From contig OX344753.2 of the NCBI GenBank assembly GCA_947034885.2, positions 12,400,001-12,464,000 of the forward strand: a DNA stretch of 64,000 bases, in the 5' to 3' direction. The notes under the pieces were generated by a model. The model did not search any database and had not been told where the DNA came from. It saw only the letters and a list, made by a program, of their open reading frames with translations. The translations under genes were made by a program, and so were the position numbers. Source of the stretch: Thuidium tamariscinum (Eukaryota; Streptophyta; Bryopsida; Hypnales; Thuidiaceae). Shown piece after piece: positions 49,542-63,148 of this stretch (position 1 is its first letter; each line of letters opens with the position of its first letter).

Positions 49542-52500
49542 ATGTCGGGCATGGGCGATGGATACGTTGGCACAGCTCAGGATGCTGCGAGGATTCGCCG
49601 CCTGGAGAAGCAGCGAGAAGCCGAGCGGAAGCGGATTCAGGATCTGAAGAAGAAGTCGGCTGAAGAGCCAGGGGGCCTCCTGCAGTTCGGCTCCGGCACT
49701 TCCGAGGTTTGTATTTTGCCCTGTATTTGACCCTCTCTGTTGTCACCAAACTTTAGTATTAGGGTTAGGCACTCGGTGGAAGGAAGATGGACTGTCATAT
49801 CCTATGAAATTGTGTTTGGAGGATATAGAAATATGTCCCAGCTGTGATCGTCAGTGCAGTGGCAGCAGGTTCCTACCTATTTTTTTTGATGAAGTGCTCC
49901 CAATATTGAATGAGCCTTCAGTGGCATAGATTAATTACAGGAATGGTGTTGAATACGAATATCTTCTAGAGGCGAAAGATGGTATTAATTTTCCTTTACT
50001 GCGTTTTCTGGGTTCATTTGTTTTTTGTTTCGCACGGATGAACTTAGTAGAACCAATTTTATTCCGTTCTCTGATTGCTAGTTCAGTAATAAGTTGATCG
50101 TTTTTAAGACAGTTTTGTGATCTCTGTGTATGTACTTGCAACTTAAGAACAGAGTCTTTTGAAACAGAATTGAAAAAAACTCAGAAATATGGGCGTTTAA
50201 ATGCAATTAATAACCGGTATTAACTTGAAGATTTCCGGTAATTGATGCGCCGACTATGTTTCCGGAATTAAACCTGAAGATTTCCGGTATCCATGGTGTT
50301 ATTGCAGTAGTACATCGAAAGTTGTTCATTACTGGATTGATGGTTTCTTTTGCTGTGATGCAGTTGTTGGAGAGTGCTTTCAAAAAAGAAACAGTTGGAC
50401 TCGTGACGCGGGAACAGTTCGTGGAGAAGGTTAGACTCATCTGGTGGAGTCTTAATTTTTTATCTCGTCAATTCTTGCAATGTAAGTGTTGCTTATAGTA
50501 TTGGTATTCTTATTTCCCAACACATCTGTACTACTGGATTGGATCAACTCAGATTTGCAATTGGATAGCTTCTGCTGCTGCGTCTAGATAGTTATTGATG
50601 ATCTTCTGTGCTTGCATTACAGAGAGTCAACTTACGAACAAAGCTTGAAGAGGAGGAGAAGGACAAGCAGCAGAAGCTCGCTCTAGAGTATCTATCCATA
50701 TCTTGTTGTTCAATGACCATAATTATCCATGGTGGCACTCAAGGTTTTTCATCTTTTGGCTTTATTTAAGAAGCATTTCTGGCTCTGAGCTTCTCAAAAG
50801 TAAGCTTGTTTTATCTTTTGCTCTGCAGGGAGGAGCAAAGACACGTTCAGAAACGGAAGAAACGGAGAGTCAAAGGTCCTTCACGTCTTTCTTTTGCTGA
50901 TGACGTGGATGGAGACATGGATGAAGAGGGTGAAGCAGCTGGTGCGTAGTTTTCTTGTTCCAGTCAATGCTTGCCATAGAAACCCTATTTATCTCCTACC
51001 CCTCTGGATACTTTCAAATGAATGGTTGTCATCATGGTTTAGACAACATCAAAATTGGGCATTGAAAAGTTGTCCTCTCAGTTTGGGCTTCTGGAGTAGT
51101 CGCTTTTCATGGCTTTGCCGAGCTCTATGCGCTGGAGAATGTTGGGGGTTCTAGTTGCTATATCCCATTGAACGCTGATTTACAATCTTTGCTTTGCAGA
51201 GAAACGGAAGGAAGAGCCTGTGAAACAGCAAAAGCTTGGCAAATTTGGGAAAAATCCAGGCGTTGAGACTAGCTTCTTACCTGACAGGTATGATGATTGT
51301 ACTTCTCCTTACCACCTCACATTCATCACCTGGTATATTAGGGTTGTTATCTGATGATACCTTGTGTTCTCCTTGTCCTTGGCACCGATTATCAAGCTTG
51401 AATGGATTAAATGTTTCACCTTTTGTGCTTATGGTACTTCAGTTCTTGACTTGCGATCAGCTCTTTTCAACTCTGAGATGAACATTTTTGAGTTTCATAG
51501 TCGTAATAGTTCTCTTATGAGCTTGAAGCGGATTGACGTATTTTGGAATTGGGTGACGGCATGCTTTAGGTTGACTTTCTGAGAATCGTTTTTTTCTGCC
51601 ATAAATCTTACTATGCTATGAAGAGGGCGGAAAGTGGAACTGCAGAGAGCGTGAGGCGGAGGAACAAGCTGAGAGAGAGCGTCTGCGCAGTGAGTGGCTT
51701 CAACAGCAATCTCGCATCAAAAGTACTACCACTTTACCATCTATCTTGCCCCTTTCTTCGTCATTATTGGGGCATGAGGAAGCACTTCATATTTTCCACG
51801 AAGAGGCCTAACTAGTATGAAACTATCATTGTTTTGCATCTTGCTTCATCTGTGGGACTTCAGTACGATTTCTTGAATCTCCTTACAGATGAACCTTTGG
51901 AGATTACTTACAGTTACTGGGATGGAGCTGGTCATCGTCGAGTTATAAAGGTGATTTTTATTTTGGCTATGTTAATTTTAGAGTGTCCACACAAGCACTA
52001 TTATAGGTACTAGCGTTACCATGTGTATGTAGCGTCTAGCAACGACTTTACCACGAATTTGGCTCCAATTTGACTTGAGTTGTAAAGATCTTGCGAATGT
52101 CTCTCATCGAATTTGAGAATGAGTTTTAAGTTCTGAGATAGACATACTGACGATTATTCACTTCGTATTGTGAAATTGATAGTGAGTGCTCCTGCAAGGA
52201 GCTCATGAAGTCGATGCTGGGTGAAAGCTTGTCAAATTGCATAATGTATTCAGCGATTGACTGTGGCAACTTTTAGTACGCACTTCTGAATTGGTTTGAT
52301 AATGATTACAGAGTCACAAAGGGGACACAATAGCTGAGTTTTTGCGAGCTGTCCAACAGCAGCTGGCCGCGGAATTCCGAGAGATACGTACAGCATCTGT
52401 TGAGAATCTTCTCTATGTGAAGGAGGATCTGATCATTCCTCATGTATGCATTTCTGTTCTCCTTTTGTTTGGCAGTTGTATAGAAGTGCCAGGCTTTCAC

Positions 52501-53420
52501 AGTTTAGTACAGAGAAGGTTCGAAAGCTTTTGTAGTGTCTTAAGGTCACAGGCTAGTGATTTGAATCAATTTTGGGTTTCAGATGTCATTTGACTATATT
52601 GTATTGATGTGTATGGACATTTTTTTGTTGCAGCAACATAGCTTCTATGAACTCATTATCAACAAAGCGAGGGGGAAAAGTGGGCCGGTATGCCCATCTA
52701 CTTCATTTTCTATGTGTGCAACTCCAAGTTCCGAAATCATGATGACCCACATAGTTCTCATGCAATGTGTTGCTTAAGCCTTGCTTCCACTCTTATGTAT
52801 CTTATGTGCAGCTTTTCCATTTTGATGTGCACGAGGATATTCGAACAATAGCAGACGCCACGATTGAGAAAGATGAGGTACGACTTGGAATTTGGTTTTG
52901 TTTGTGAGTGTGAAACTGTTTATTAACCTCAAGGAGTGCCAGTTCATTCTTTGTGCATTTTATTCGAAGTCATGGATGTCTTTAATTTATTGATTTACTA
53001 TGCTTATATGGAGCAACTTATCATGGTTATAACTGTCTGTTTATTTTGGCAGTCGCACGCTGGAAAAGTTGTTGAGCGTCACTGGTATGAGAAGAACAAG
53101 CACATCTTTCCAGCTTCGAGATGGGAGGTGGGTTCATGGTTCAAGGCTTAGGATTGACAGGCTACATATGTGTAGGTAGTACCTGTAATAGCCTCAAGAT
53201 TTCAGGATTAATAAGTCGGTTGAATACTTCTTTCTTCATTCTATATCAAGTGTAAATTGTTTTGGTGAGCTGGCAACAACGGTTTTAAGGCTGTGATCTC
53301 GTAGTGGAGCTGTTCATTGCGAAGATTATCTGAGTTAGTAAGCTAACTCTACTCGTCTATCTGTTTCAGATTTACGACCCCACCAAAAGATGGGAGCGAT
53401 ATACAATTCATGGTGACTGA
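49542..53420 (+). CDS. XCT: XAP5 family protein, XAP5 CIRCADIAN TIMEKEEPER (XCT), complete, 12 exons
   Basis: XCT is a nuclear protein conserved across eukaryotes. In Arabidopsis it affects circadian period, light responses, small-RNA biogenesis and pre-mRNA splicing. Exons: 49542-49706, 50364-50429, 50623-50687, 50829-50941, 51200-51287, 51646-51722, 51889-51950, 52312-52443, 52634-52687, 52812-52877, 53053-53127 and 53370-53420. Joined in frame they give 337 residues, the usual plant length. The N-terminus [20 protein letters not shown] is diagnostic, followed by a charged coiled-coil region. The basic stretch [10 protein letters not shown] then leads into [10 protein letters not shown]. 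The XAP5 domain then covers the C-terminal half: [76 protein letters not shown] and the ending RYTIHGD. Several exons are only 51-66 bases. All introns are GT-AG. Nothing is broken. Confidence 0.96.
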
Positions 53421-55089
53421 GTGGAGATTACTGGAATGAGATCCGTCTCCTAGTTCTGGACTTTCAGGTCTTTTTGTAAAGGATAGGCTGCTGAAATAGT
53501 GAATCAGTCACAGGTGTTGACACAAGGTACCGGATACTATTTACGTCGCTTTGAGCATTTTGATGTACATAGGAGTGATCTTTGGGGAGATGTATAGGGC
53601 TTTGGTGATATCTCTTGGGATCAAATTTTCACCTTAACGCATGTATTTAGTATGCAATTTTAACAGTGGAAGGTTGTAATCACTGTGACACGATACAACC
53701 CATTTCTACAGTAAGGTAGTGGCCATAGACATAACACTGCTCGCTGATAAGCCCTAGCAAAAATAAGTGTGTACTAGTATGCCCTGTGCCGATGCTACAG
53801 CCATTGTAAAAATAAAAATAATTATTCCAATTTTCTAATTTGTAAAATCTTTGAAATTCAATATCTTTTTTTAACAAAGGAGTGCAAGGGCTTTGTTGTG
53901 ATGTGAGAAGTTGCATTCTTGATATGAAGGGAAAGCTTCATGCATGGAGTGCATGGACTTTGTTTTGTGGCATTTGTTCATGCAATGTGAAAGCTATGAT
54001 TTTCTTAAAACAAAAGATAAGTTAATTCAGTTTTGTAATTCATGAAATTCAATGTCTTTCACACCATAGATCCAAATGTCATGAAATGAAGTCCATGCAC
54101 CCCTCCTCACAAAGAGCTTCCCTACGGTACCAACCAAACTTAAGGTATATACTACTTAGCAACAAGAAAACATAGGATTATATCATTAAAATTTTGGATT
54201 AGGTAGAATGAATGTTGTGTATTTGTTGTAACTTCGGCACCAAGAGTCAAACATGAAAACATATTTGTCTTTAGAAGGATTGGCTAAAATTATAAAATTT
54301 TCAATATATTCAAGTATGCACATTACATAGAAAATCTTCTTTCTTTCATACAATACATAAATTTTGTTTGCTTTTCTAAAAATGAAGAGAATAAATGCAT
54401 TTAACCATTTGAGCATCATGATACTATTTAAAATACATTTACAAGTTGCAATGTTTGATTTAGTCAAAGAGTAGAAAATTTATTGAACAATTTCAATATT
54501 GAAGCCCAAAGGCATATGAACAGTGAAGCAAAGAGACTGGTTTGCCTTGTTGATACTTTTTTCAATTCAAATTTTTTTTCATTTAAAGACAAACATAAGA
54601 AATAGAGAGAGCAATTGAATTTTTTTTGACACTGAAAGAATTTTTGAACTATACTACCCAATTGGCCAAAACTAGTCTCTAGATTCCTTCAAAACCATCA
54701 AAAAGTGTACCTATAGTAGTCATTTAACCACATAAAGCAATCACAATATTTCCTAATATGGTTGCGATATTTTCTAGCATGGCCATGACATAAAGGAACA
54801 AAAAAAGAGTTAGTTTGTGTAATGAATTTACATTAGAAAGGTGAAAGTTCTTAAAGCAATCACTAATAGCACACACACACTCTAGAAACCTCAAATTGCA
54901 ATGAATCATCACACTCATATTGAAGAACACTCAATCATTATATTCTAGGTTTTTATCATAAACATTGAATGAAATAATTGGATGATATTTCTCTTGGATG
55001 AAAGACTAATAGATTATGTAATATGAGATAATTGTGACATGGATTATGAACTATATAAGGAGTATATAATATAGAAGGCCTTACTGATA

Positions 55090-55116
55090 GGAAGATCATT
55101 TTGGGACAGAGAGAGG
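55090..55116. mobile_element. Terminal fragment of the Stowaway/mariner-like family
   Basis: GGAAGATCATTTTGGGACAG followed by AGAGAGG closely matches the right end of the element at 13694-14260 (GAAGATCATTTTAGGACAGA then GGGAG). I could not find the opposite terminus, so this is probably a broken or deeply diverged copy. Confidence 0.5.
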
Positions 55117-57506
55117 AAATCATTATTCTAATAAGGAGTAAGGCCAAATTCCTTACTGGAATAATAATTTCCTTTAGTTAAGTAAGATAGGCTTCAATCT
55201 AAACAAGCCATCCCACCAAATAGTACCATCAAATCAACTCCAAATCTTAAAACTCCAAATCAAAAAAGGATTTTCAATAGACCATATAGATCACATCAAA
55301 TCAATCTATGGTATTACTAAAGAAAAAAGAGGTCAAGTACTAAGAGGCTAGCTATTCATGTTATAAACTAAATCATGTCCAGAGCATAATTCAATAACCC
55401 ATAAAAGAACAAGTTGTCATCATCTTAGAATAAGCTTTGACTTGGTGAAAAAACCCAAGAGATTGTAAACCATACCTATTCAAAGTGTCTTAAGTTCACA
55501 ACAACGTATCATAGCAATGACAAAGGAAAAAATCACTCAATAAAGCTTAAAACTTCTCACAAGAAACTGACAACAAACTATAGTCTAACAAAATGAGCAT
55601 CATAGAAAACTTGTGGAGTCATTTCTATCTTCACACCACATCCATTAGTAGTAGCATTCAAAAACTCAAGAAAGCTAGCCAGTAAAAGCAACTTGTGTAG
55701 GTCTCAAGTATGGAAATGTCTTTAATATACACTCCAACCATAGCTAGCTATAGTCCATGCCTTGGAAGCCAAGGAAATGTGCATTAGGCCCAAGAAATAG
55801 TCAAGTCATCGAGACTTGTTCTAGAAGACCTCTAATTTTTTTTAATTTCAACCACTATGTAGATAGTTTTAGGCCAGACATACAAGTACATAGCCCCGAT
55901 TGTGCACTCTAGCATCATACAACCTATGGAGTGTTAGATAAGCCTACTATAACCACCAATGAGGAAAAAGAAACATGGTCAAGTCAAAGTACATTGTACC
56001 CTTTTTTTTCCACCTTGGAAGGTCCTAATTTCTCACTCCCCTTTATCAATGAAATTGAGTGTACAAAAAATCTGGAACGATATATAAAAATTAATTTGAA
56101 TGTTGTAACCTAATCCATGTTGTATAAAATCCCTACTATGGCCTAACAATAAGGATATTGTAAGAATGAAAATTTTGAAAAATATGAAAAAAGGTATATA
56201 TTTTCAAATTAGTATCATAGTACCACTAGTGATGACAACCTATTACAGCAAAAAAAACATGGTTAAGTCAAAAAGCATAGAACCATGTTCCATCCAACAT
56301 GGGAGGTTCTAATTTTTCAACCTTCATGCTTAAAACAATAGAAAGGTCCAATTTTTAAAAATTGCACTTTAATTGTGAAATCAAGCCCATGTGATGAGAT
56401 CCTTCCTTCATAGCCTAACAAGTAAAGAGTAAAGACCCCACACATAGGGCATAGGGGCAAGAAGTGATATTTAATAAAATGATGTCATGGTATTGGGAAA
56501 GACCTATAATGACAACCAATGAGGGCAAAAATACATGGTGTGTTACACCACTATGTATCATGCTTCAACATGAAAGAATCTAGATTTTCACATTCCATGC
56601 TAAATTTAAATGAAACCTCTTACTCATACAACAATTGTAAATGTATGGTAAGATGTACACCATATAATATGATGGAAAAAATTTAAAGGCCACCCAAGAA
56701 AAAATCTATAAAATCTATAAAATGGTAGCATGGTATTTTCAAAGTGCATATGGCCCTAAAAAGGAGTTCCAAAGGAATTTGGGACATAGGGGAAGGTGAG
56801 AAGGACTCATAGATGATAAAATCAAATGGTAAGTGTTTAAAATTCACTTTACCATAGTCACCAAGTTCACAAGTAAAATGCCAGAGGCCAAATGAAAATT
56901 GGTCCTTGATTTGCTGTAAATATTTACAAGGGATAATTCTACAAATAAATATATTCTATAATTCTTCAAAGGAAGATACCATAACCTTTTCAATTGTCAA
57001 AACTTTAGACATTAAAAACACATAATGTTCCTATACTAAAGATTTAGGATTTAGGAAAAATGTAGTAGAATAGACTAAAGAGTCATAGATGTTGGGAAAT
57101 AAGAATTGATTTTTTTGAAATTGTTAGAAATTAATGCTTCATGACTTCTACAGAATGATAAATATATTGCCTTTTTTCAAATATGCAATTCATAAAGTGC
57201 ACATGCAATTTTATTTTATAACATTTTCTAGCCCTCACCATAGTTTCAAAGTCACATTGAAAGGCTTGCTTGAAAAAAAAATTCATTTTAATTTTGTGTT
57301 CTTATATACATACATTGCATAATTTTATTGTTGAAAAAAATATTTCCCCCGCCCCTTCTATCCTTCAAAGTGTTGTTTTTGGATGGTCTAAGTGCCAAGT
57401 GCAATTAATGTCACACCACTCAAGTACAAAATTGTCTAATTTAATTTTTTATACCAGATTAGATGACCTTCTTTGCTAATTGCAAAAATGATGGTTGAAC
57501 TTAAAT

Positions 57507-57641
57507 CACTACAAGGAAATGGGGGTATAAATGACTTGTCCATAATGATTGCATTAGCAACAATGACTGTAAAATGACTACAAAATGACTATTTTGCAGT
57601 CATTATGGACAAGTCATTTATACCCTCATTTTCTTGTAGTG
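57507..57641. mobile_element. CACTA-type MITE, 135 bp, near-perfect palindrome, AAT target duplication
   Basis: Starts CACTACAAGGAAATG and ends CATTTTCTTGTAGTG, the signature CACTACAAGAAA terminus of plant CACTA (CMC) transposons. The inverted arms continue inward for about 43 bases (GGGTATAAATGACTTGTCCA / TGGACAAGTCATTTATACCC). Both sides are flanked by AAT (57504-57506 and 57642-57644), the 3-bp duplication expected for CACTA. The arms are so alike that a transcript would fold into a long hairpin. Confidence 0.85.
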
Positions 57642-57722
57642 AATGTCTTCATTGCCATTTGATAGACAAATTGAATAAATAATGACAAATTGATATTGTT
57701 GTGTGAAGTAATGGTTTTGCTT

Positions 57723-57999
57723 CATTAGAGGAGATTTAAGGGCTCTAGAAGCCCGTGAGTTCCTACAGTCCAAAAACGCAGAAACTGCCGCGGGAACACA
57801 ATTTTGTAGGAATCCTACGTGGTCGAGAGAATGCCACATCATACAAAATTTGGGGGGCTTTTTTTTCATATTTTAGGACCTAAAAAAATTTATTTTTATT
57901 TTTAAAGAAATACTGACTTAACAACAGCTAGCTGTTCCCAAACCAATTTCGAGAATAGTCCCGAAACAACCCTTTGGAACCCTCAAATCTCCTCTAATG
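57723..57999 (-). mobile_element. MITE family A, copy 4 (inverted)
   Basis: Ends are CATTAGAGGAGATTTAAGGG and the inverted counterpart of CATTAGAGGAGATTTGAGGG. Internal blocks run opposite to the other three copies: the TTCCTACAGTCC and GTGGTCGAGAGAATGCCAC blocks come first and the AGTCCCGAAACAACCC block last. It sits only 81 bases from the CACTA MITE. Confidence 0.66.
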
Positions 58000-59652
58000 G
58001 CTAGTACAAAGGTAGAGGCAATATAGTTGTGCTAATTTAGCAATTGTTAAAAAAACTAGGATTAACTAAGGTAAAAATTATATGTACCAAAAATAGATAT
58101 CCATACCTTAAAATTGTTTATTTGTTTTGTTTTGTTTTGTTTGTCACATTGAAATCTTCCAGACCGTGTATCTTTTAGTCATATTCTTAGTACCATTAGA
58201 AAGGTCTCGGCAAAAAGGAATGCATAGACTTTGTTTTATAGTGTTCCAATTGACTGTGGAAAAGTTATTGAATTTCAAATTTTTGTGGATTAAAAAACTA
58301 GAAAATTATTTTGTTTTTGATTTTGACTATGGCAACAATACAAGGCATTCTAGTTGTTAATTATATGCATATGAAAAATTCATTGAATTTGACTATATGC
58401 ATCCCTTATAAACAACTTGCTTTAGTAGAAAGAAGATAAGCCAATTACTAGAATCAAGTGATCCTTGTACCTACAAGATGCCTAGAAGGGTATAAAACAA
58501 TCCTAGCTCTTCAAGGTCATTTTCAAAGTAAAGGGAGTAAACAAATCAAATGTTGCCCATGTCATTGTTGTCAAGCACTTTAGATATAGTATAAGCTTGT
58601 AAATGAAGAATTAAAAAATTAGAGGCTTTGAGATCTCATTATTGTACCTATATTTGGTGTAAGTTTAGACATACTAATAATTATCTTGCATTAATTTTCT
58701 ACCTTCCTTGCAAAATTCATTGAATGGGTCATTACCATTGAAATTTCAATTGATTCCTATGTAGTTTTGTGTTTGAAGGCATAATACATTTAAAATGGAA
58801 GATCAAATCTACATCATGGAAAAAAAGGACAATTAATTTTAACTCACCTATGTGAATATTCTTGGAATACTAGTTGTGCGTGAAGTATTTTTTGCCTATT
58901 TTAATTTGCTTGATGGTACTATATTTTGATTTTTTTTACACAAAATTATTGCCATTACAAAAATACAAAAAAATCAAAATTAAATTGTTATAGTTCTTTG
59001 CTAAAGAACAAAAATGCTCAACTTCATTCAACTTTTTTATAAATTGCATCCATATCACTATATGCAAATGAGGTCATTCAACAATATTAAGTAAAACTTA
59101 TAATGTAAACTTTAGAGTTAAACTACTTCTACAAGATAGAGTGATATTTGAGTTTATATTCACTTCTATCTACTTTCCAAGTATCTCAGAGGATCTATTC
59201 AATAAATATATAATGTAACTAAACATAACTAGGTAGTGAATTCTAATATGAAAAAATGCACTACAATAGTTTTGGTATATTGAGAAGAAACATATACAAA
59301 ATATTTCATTGGTAATGGGGTTTATCATATAATTGAACTCTTGAACTACTTTATAATATTATGTGGATGACTTTTAATATGCATTGGATTTTATTTCACT
59401 TGGAGATTACTCAATTAAGTGATGGGCTTCTAATATGTCATTTCTTTTCTATATTCTTTTACACGTTAAAAAATAAGCAATATGTGTGTTAATCCTTCCA
59501 AGTCCCAATGACTTTTTGACAATGGAGGTTTTCAATGAATTGTAATAAATATTTTTCACAATTTTTTTGATGTATATGCATTAAAAAAAATTTAATTTTA
59601 ATTGTACACAAGTGAATATTATTTTTTCTAAAATGCATATTAATAATTGTGA

Positions 59653-59881
59653 CATAAGAGGTTTTTAATATTTTAAAAATTTAAGAAATTTAAAATTAAA
59701 TTTTTAAGAAATTAATTTAAAAAAATTTTAATATAATAAAAAATTGAATTTTTTTATAAACTATTATAATATGATGTGGCAGTCTCTTTACCACATCAAA
59801 ACAATTGCTAGGATAAGTTTCAACAAGTTTCCACATTCCAGGAACTCGCAATCCCCTAACACGGCCCAAAAACCTCTTATG
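59653..59881 (+). mobile_element. MITE family B, copy 2
   Basis: Begins CATAAGAGGTTTTTAATA and ends CCCAAAAACCTCTTATG. The interior has an AT-only stretch, then GATGTGGCA...CCACATCAAA and TTCCACATTCCAGGAACTC, as in copy 1 at 31400, but it is about 65 bases shorter. Confidence 0.6.
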
Positions 59882-62484
59882 AAATTTTTTACGGTTGGAT
59901 TTTTAGATTATAACAATTTTGGATGATCAACTTTATAGGCAAATAATATAGCTTTTGTAAAATTATTTATAAAAAGATGAGTAATTCTTTTTTAAACCAC
60001 CACCACCATGACCACCTTAAAAAAAATTATTGAAATTTATGATATATTTAATATATAATTTTTTTTTTAAAATTCTCTCAAATTCAAGATTTAAGAAAAT
60101 CTCTCAAATTTGTACATATTTTCAAACAAAAAGAGTAGAAAGTCAAAATTGACCAAATTGGACCCTACAACAACTTTTAAAATGTATATATGCTTCAATG
60201 ATTGAGATTTAATAATTGATAATATTATTAAATTATTTGAAACATCTTCAAAAAATTTGAAATCATTCTAACTATTTTGTATTCTTAATCACATTGGATT
60301 GAACATTGTCTTTTAAAAATTACTATAAATAAAAATTAGGAATCGTTTTCTTTAAATCTTCTTTGTTTGTATAGATCAAAGACTAAATACTTCTCACTAG
60401 CAATCCCATAATAGCGGTTTAGGAATTTTATCCAAATGTTCATTTTTGGAAGATTTTTTTGAATTTATACTATAAGCATGAAGAAATTAGGTAGTATTTG
60501 AACAAAATTTAGCTAGTTTTGGAATCATTGCTTCTCACATTCAAAATTGAAAAATTGGAAAATGCTACAAGTATATAAACTTGTTATTCTACAAAGTCCT
60601 AGTTTATAAAATATTGGGGTTAATTTCACCCTATCAAGAATTTGCCATTGAAAATTTGAAGAAGATACATTATGTCCTCTTGGTCCTTGAGGGATTAAGG
60701 AAAAGGCCAATCATTGCATTACCCTTTAAAGAATATAGATGTGAATTTGCAAACTATGATTGTTTCCCCCAAAAAAGTGTATTTGTTTAAGTCAACAAAT
60801 ACATATACAATTATGTTTAATTCTTTGCATTTAAGGGTTTCTTAACCCCTAAAGGACCAACATACCTTTTTTGGCAGCATAGCAATTTTGGGTAGGTACG
60901 TGTGGCTAGAGATTTCCATATTTTGGAACCAAACTTTAATAGAAGGTGTGGACAAGGAGTATCTTCAAAGCCCAACAATTTTCGTGACTTTTGACTACAT
61001 GGTTGAAAAGTTATCGCATAAAATGTTGTTTGTTTCTCAACTCGGGCAGTTCGGGCAGCTAAAAAAATCACTTTTTTTTGGAATAAAAATTTGAAATTGG
61101 TTTTATAGATTTATATATACATGGGAAGATTTGAATAATTCCATTTGGATTAATGAGTCAAAAGTTATGAAGAATTTTAGTTTGCGGGTAGTTATAGATT
61201 CTCTTCTCTAAAATAAACTTTGAAGTCCTTTATTATACTCTATTTTCAATATTTTCAAAAAGAAATAAAAACATTGGGTGTAGGTTGTTTATTAAAACAT
61301 TTGAACCATTGGGATTAGCATTTCTCAATTCAATAAATAAATTGTTACCATTTTTGTATTTTGAATCATTCTCTACTTCTTTCTACTTACTAGTTTCTTT
61401 TGTACATGTTGTACAATTCCAAATGATATGAAAATTTTTAAGCATGTAGCCAAATTAAATTGGAAAATGAATCCAAAGAAATAAAACCATTTTGGACATT
61501 TTTTCATACAAATGTGGCCTTCTGAAGTGCAACTGCCCGGACTTTCGCAGTGGAAAAAAAATGATTTTTGTAACTTCAAACACTAATATCTAGCAATCTA
61601 CATGGTAGAAATTTCTGAAATTTTTTCTACATCTTCCCAAACTAGTGCACTAAAAGATCCTACAGTTACATATGTCAAAAAATATTTTTTTTTCTGAAAT
61701 CTAGTAGCTGTGGTTTTGGAGCAGTTTTGGTGGAAACATAGTTGTGGTCCTTTATAAACATTTATGGATACTAGAAGGATTATACAAAATAAATGCATTA
61801 TGTGTTTCAATATTGGTTCCATAAATGATAGAATCAAGAATTGATTGTTGTCACCAAACCCTTAATTAATGCTCAAATACATGACTAAATTTCAACAAAT
61901 CAAAATTTAGAAGATAATTAAAGAAATTTATCTAATTTTTTGCTTTAAGTTAGTTTTTGTAAATGAATTATGCCATAATTAATCATTTTTCTTACAAAGG
62001 TCACATTTATTTTAAATCAACATCTTAAATAATTATGAAATTAAGACTATTAATTAATCTAATTAGATGCCATGTTTTGATAAATAATTTCATTGAATAT
62101 CAATGTTTTTCATTTGATTATAAGTTAGGTGTAAAATTTACTTCAAATCATTATTTTCAATGAATATGACTCCTTGCAAAATCATAAATTTTGTTACTAT
62201 TTTCAACATACTTCACTATTGTCATTAATCATTAAAAAAGTTTCAAATAGGTAAAAAAATTTAATAATTTATATGTAATGTCATGTGAAAGTTGGTTGCA
62301 AATGCAATTTCAATAGAAATGTGGCTCACTATTTAGGTCAATGTTACTTTGTCTCTCTCTATAAGTCATCTTTCTTTCTCTCTAAAGATTGTTTTTTACA
62401 GACCTATCTTCCACTTGGTTTGCAATCTAATTCTTTCTTTTCTTTTGCAAAATTTGTTCCTAAGAAAATGTGCACTTCACTTCT

Positions 62485-63148
62485 TTAACCCCTAAATGCT
62501 CTAATCACCAAAATCTAGTGTTTTGAAAATATTGAAGTTAAATAAAACCTAACAAAGTTGCTATTTTTAATAGTTTATATTTTTGAAAACTTTTTTTTGA
62601 AGTCTAATTTTAGCATTAGAAATCTGATTTTGAAAATGATTGATTATAATGTTTTTAATCCAAGATTTTGTGCAAGGATATCCTTTGCAATCTCGACTTT
62701 CCATATTATTGAAGGGCTCTTGGAAATGAGCCTCAAATACACTAGATATTGGAGAAAAAAGCACATTAGGGATTCATTTGAAAAAATTGTAGAGAAGATT
62801 TTGAGAAGCGACAAATTGATTAGGGGTTATGCATGTTAAGCCCTTTAACCTCATATTTTTTTGGTGACCAACTTTTTAGATTTGACATGTCAAAAGAAAA
62901 TTGAAAGACTTCAATTCACGGTTTTGTAGTTTTAACACCGTTGTGATTAAACATTATAATATTTCAATCCATAAGTATTATTGTTGAGTTTCCTTTTCCT
63001 AATTGATTCCTAAATATTATGTCCAATTTGAATTTGTAAGGGTACATTTATAAAAGATTGATAGAGCTTATCAAAATGTTGACTTTTAGTTCACCTTAGA
63101 ACAAATTCTTAGAAGCTCAAAAAAGGCCTTGGGCATTTAGGGGTTAAG
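62485..63148. repeat. Possible inverted-repeat element, about 660 bp
   Basis: TTAACCCCTAAATGC near the left and GCATTTAGGGGTTAA near the right are perfect inverted 15-mers. Similar motifs occur at about 60842 (TTAACCCCTAAAGG) and 29071 (ACCCCTAAATGCCC), so this may be a terminus of a dispersed family. No target duplication or coding interior is visible. Confidence 0.35.

Noticed and set aside
61040..61560. GGGCAG-rich motifs facing each other
   Set aside because: The similarity does not extend into ordered flanking blocks, so an inverted-repeat element is not supported.
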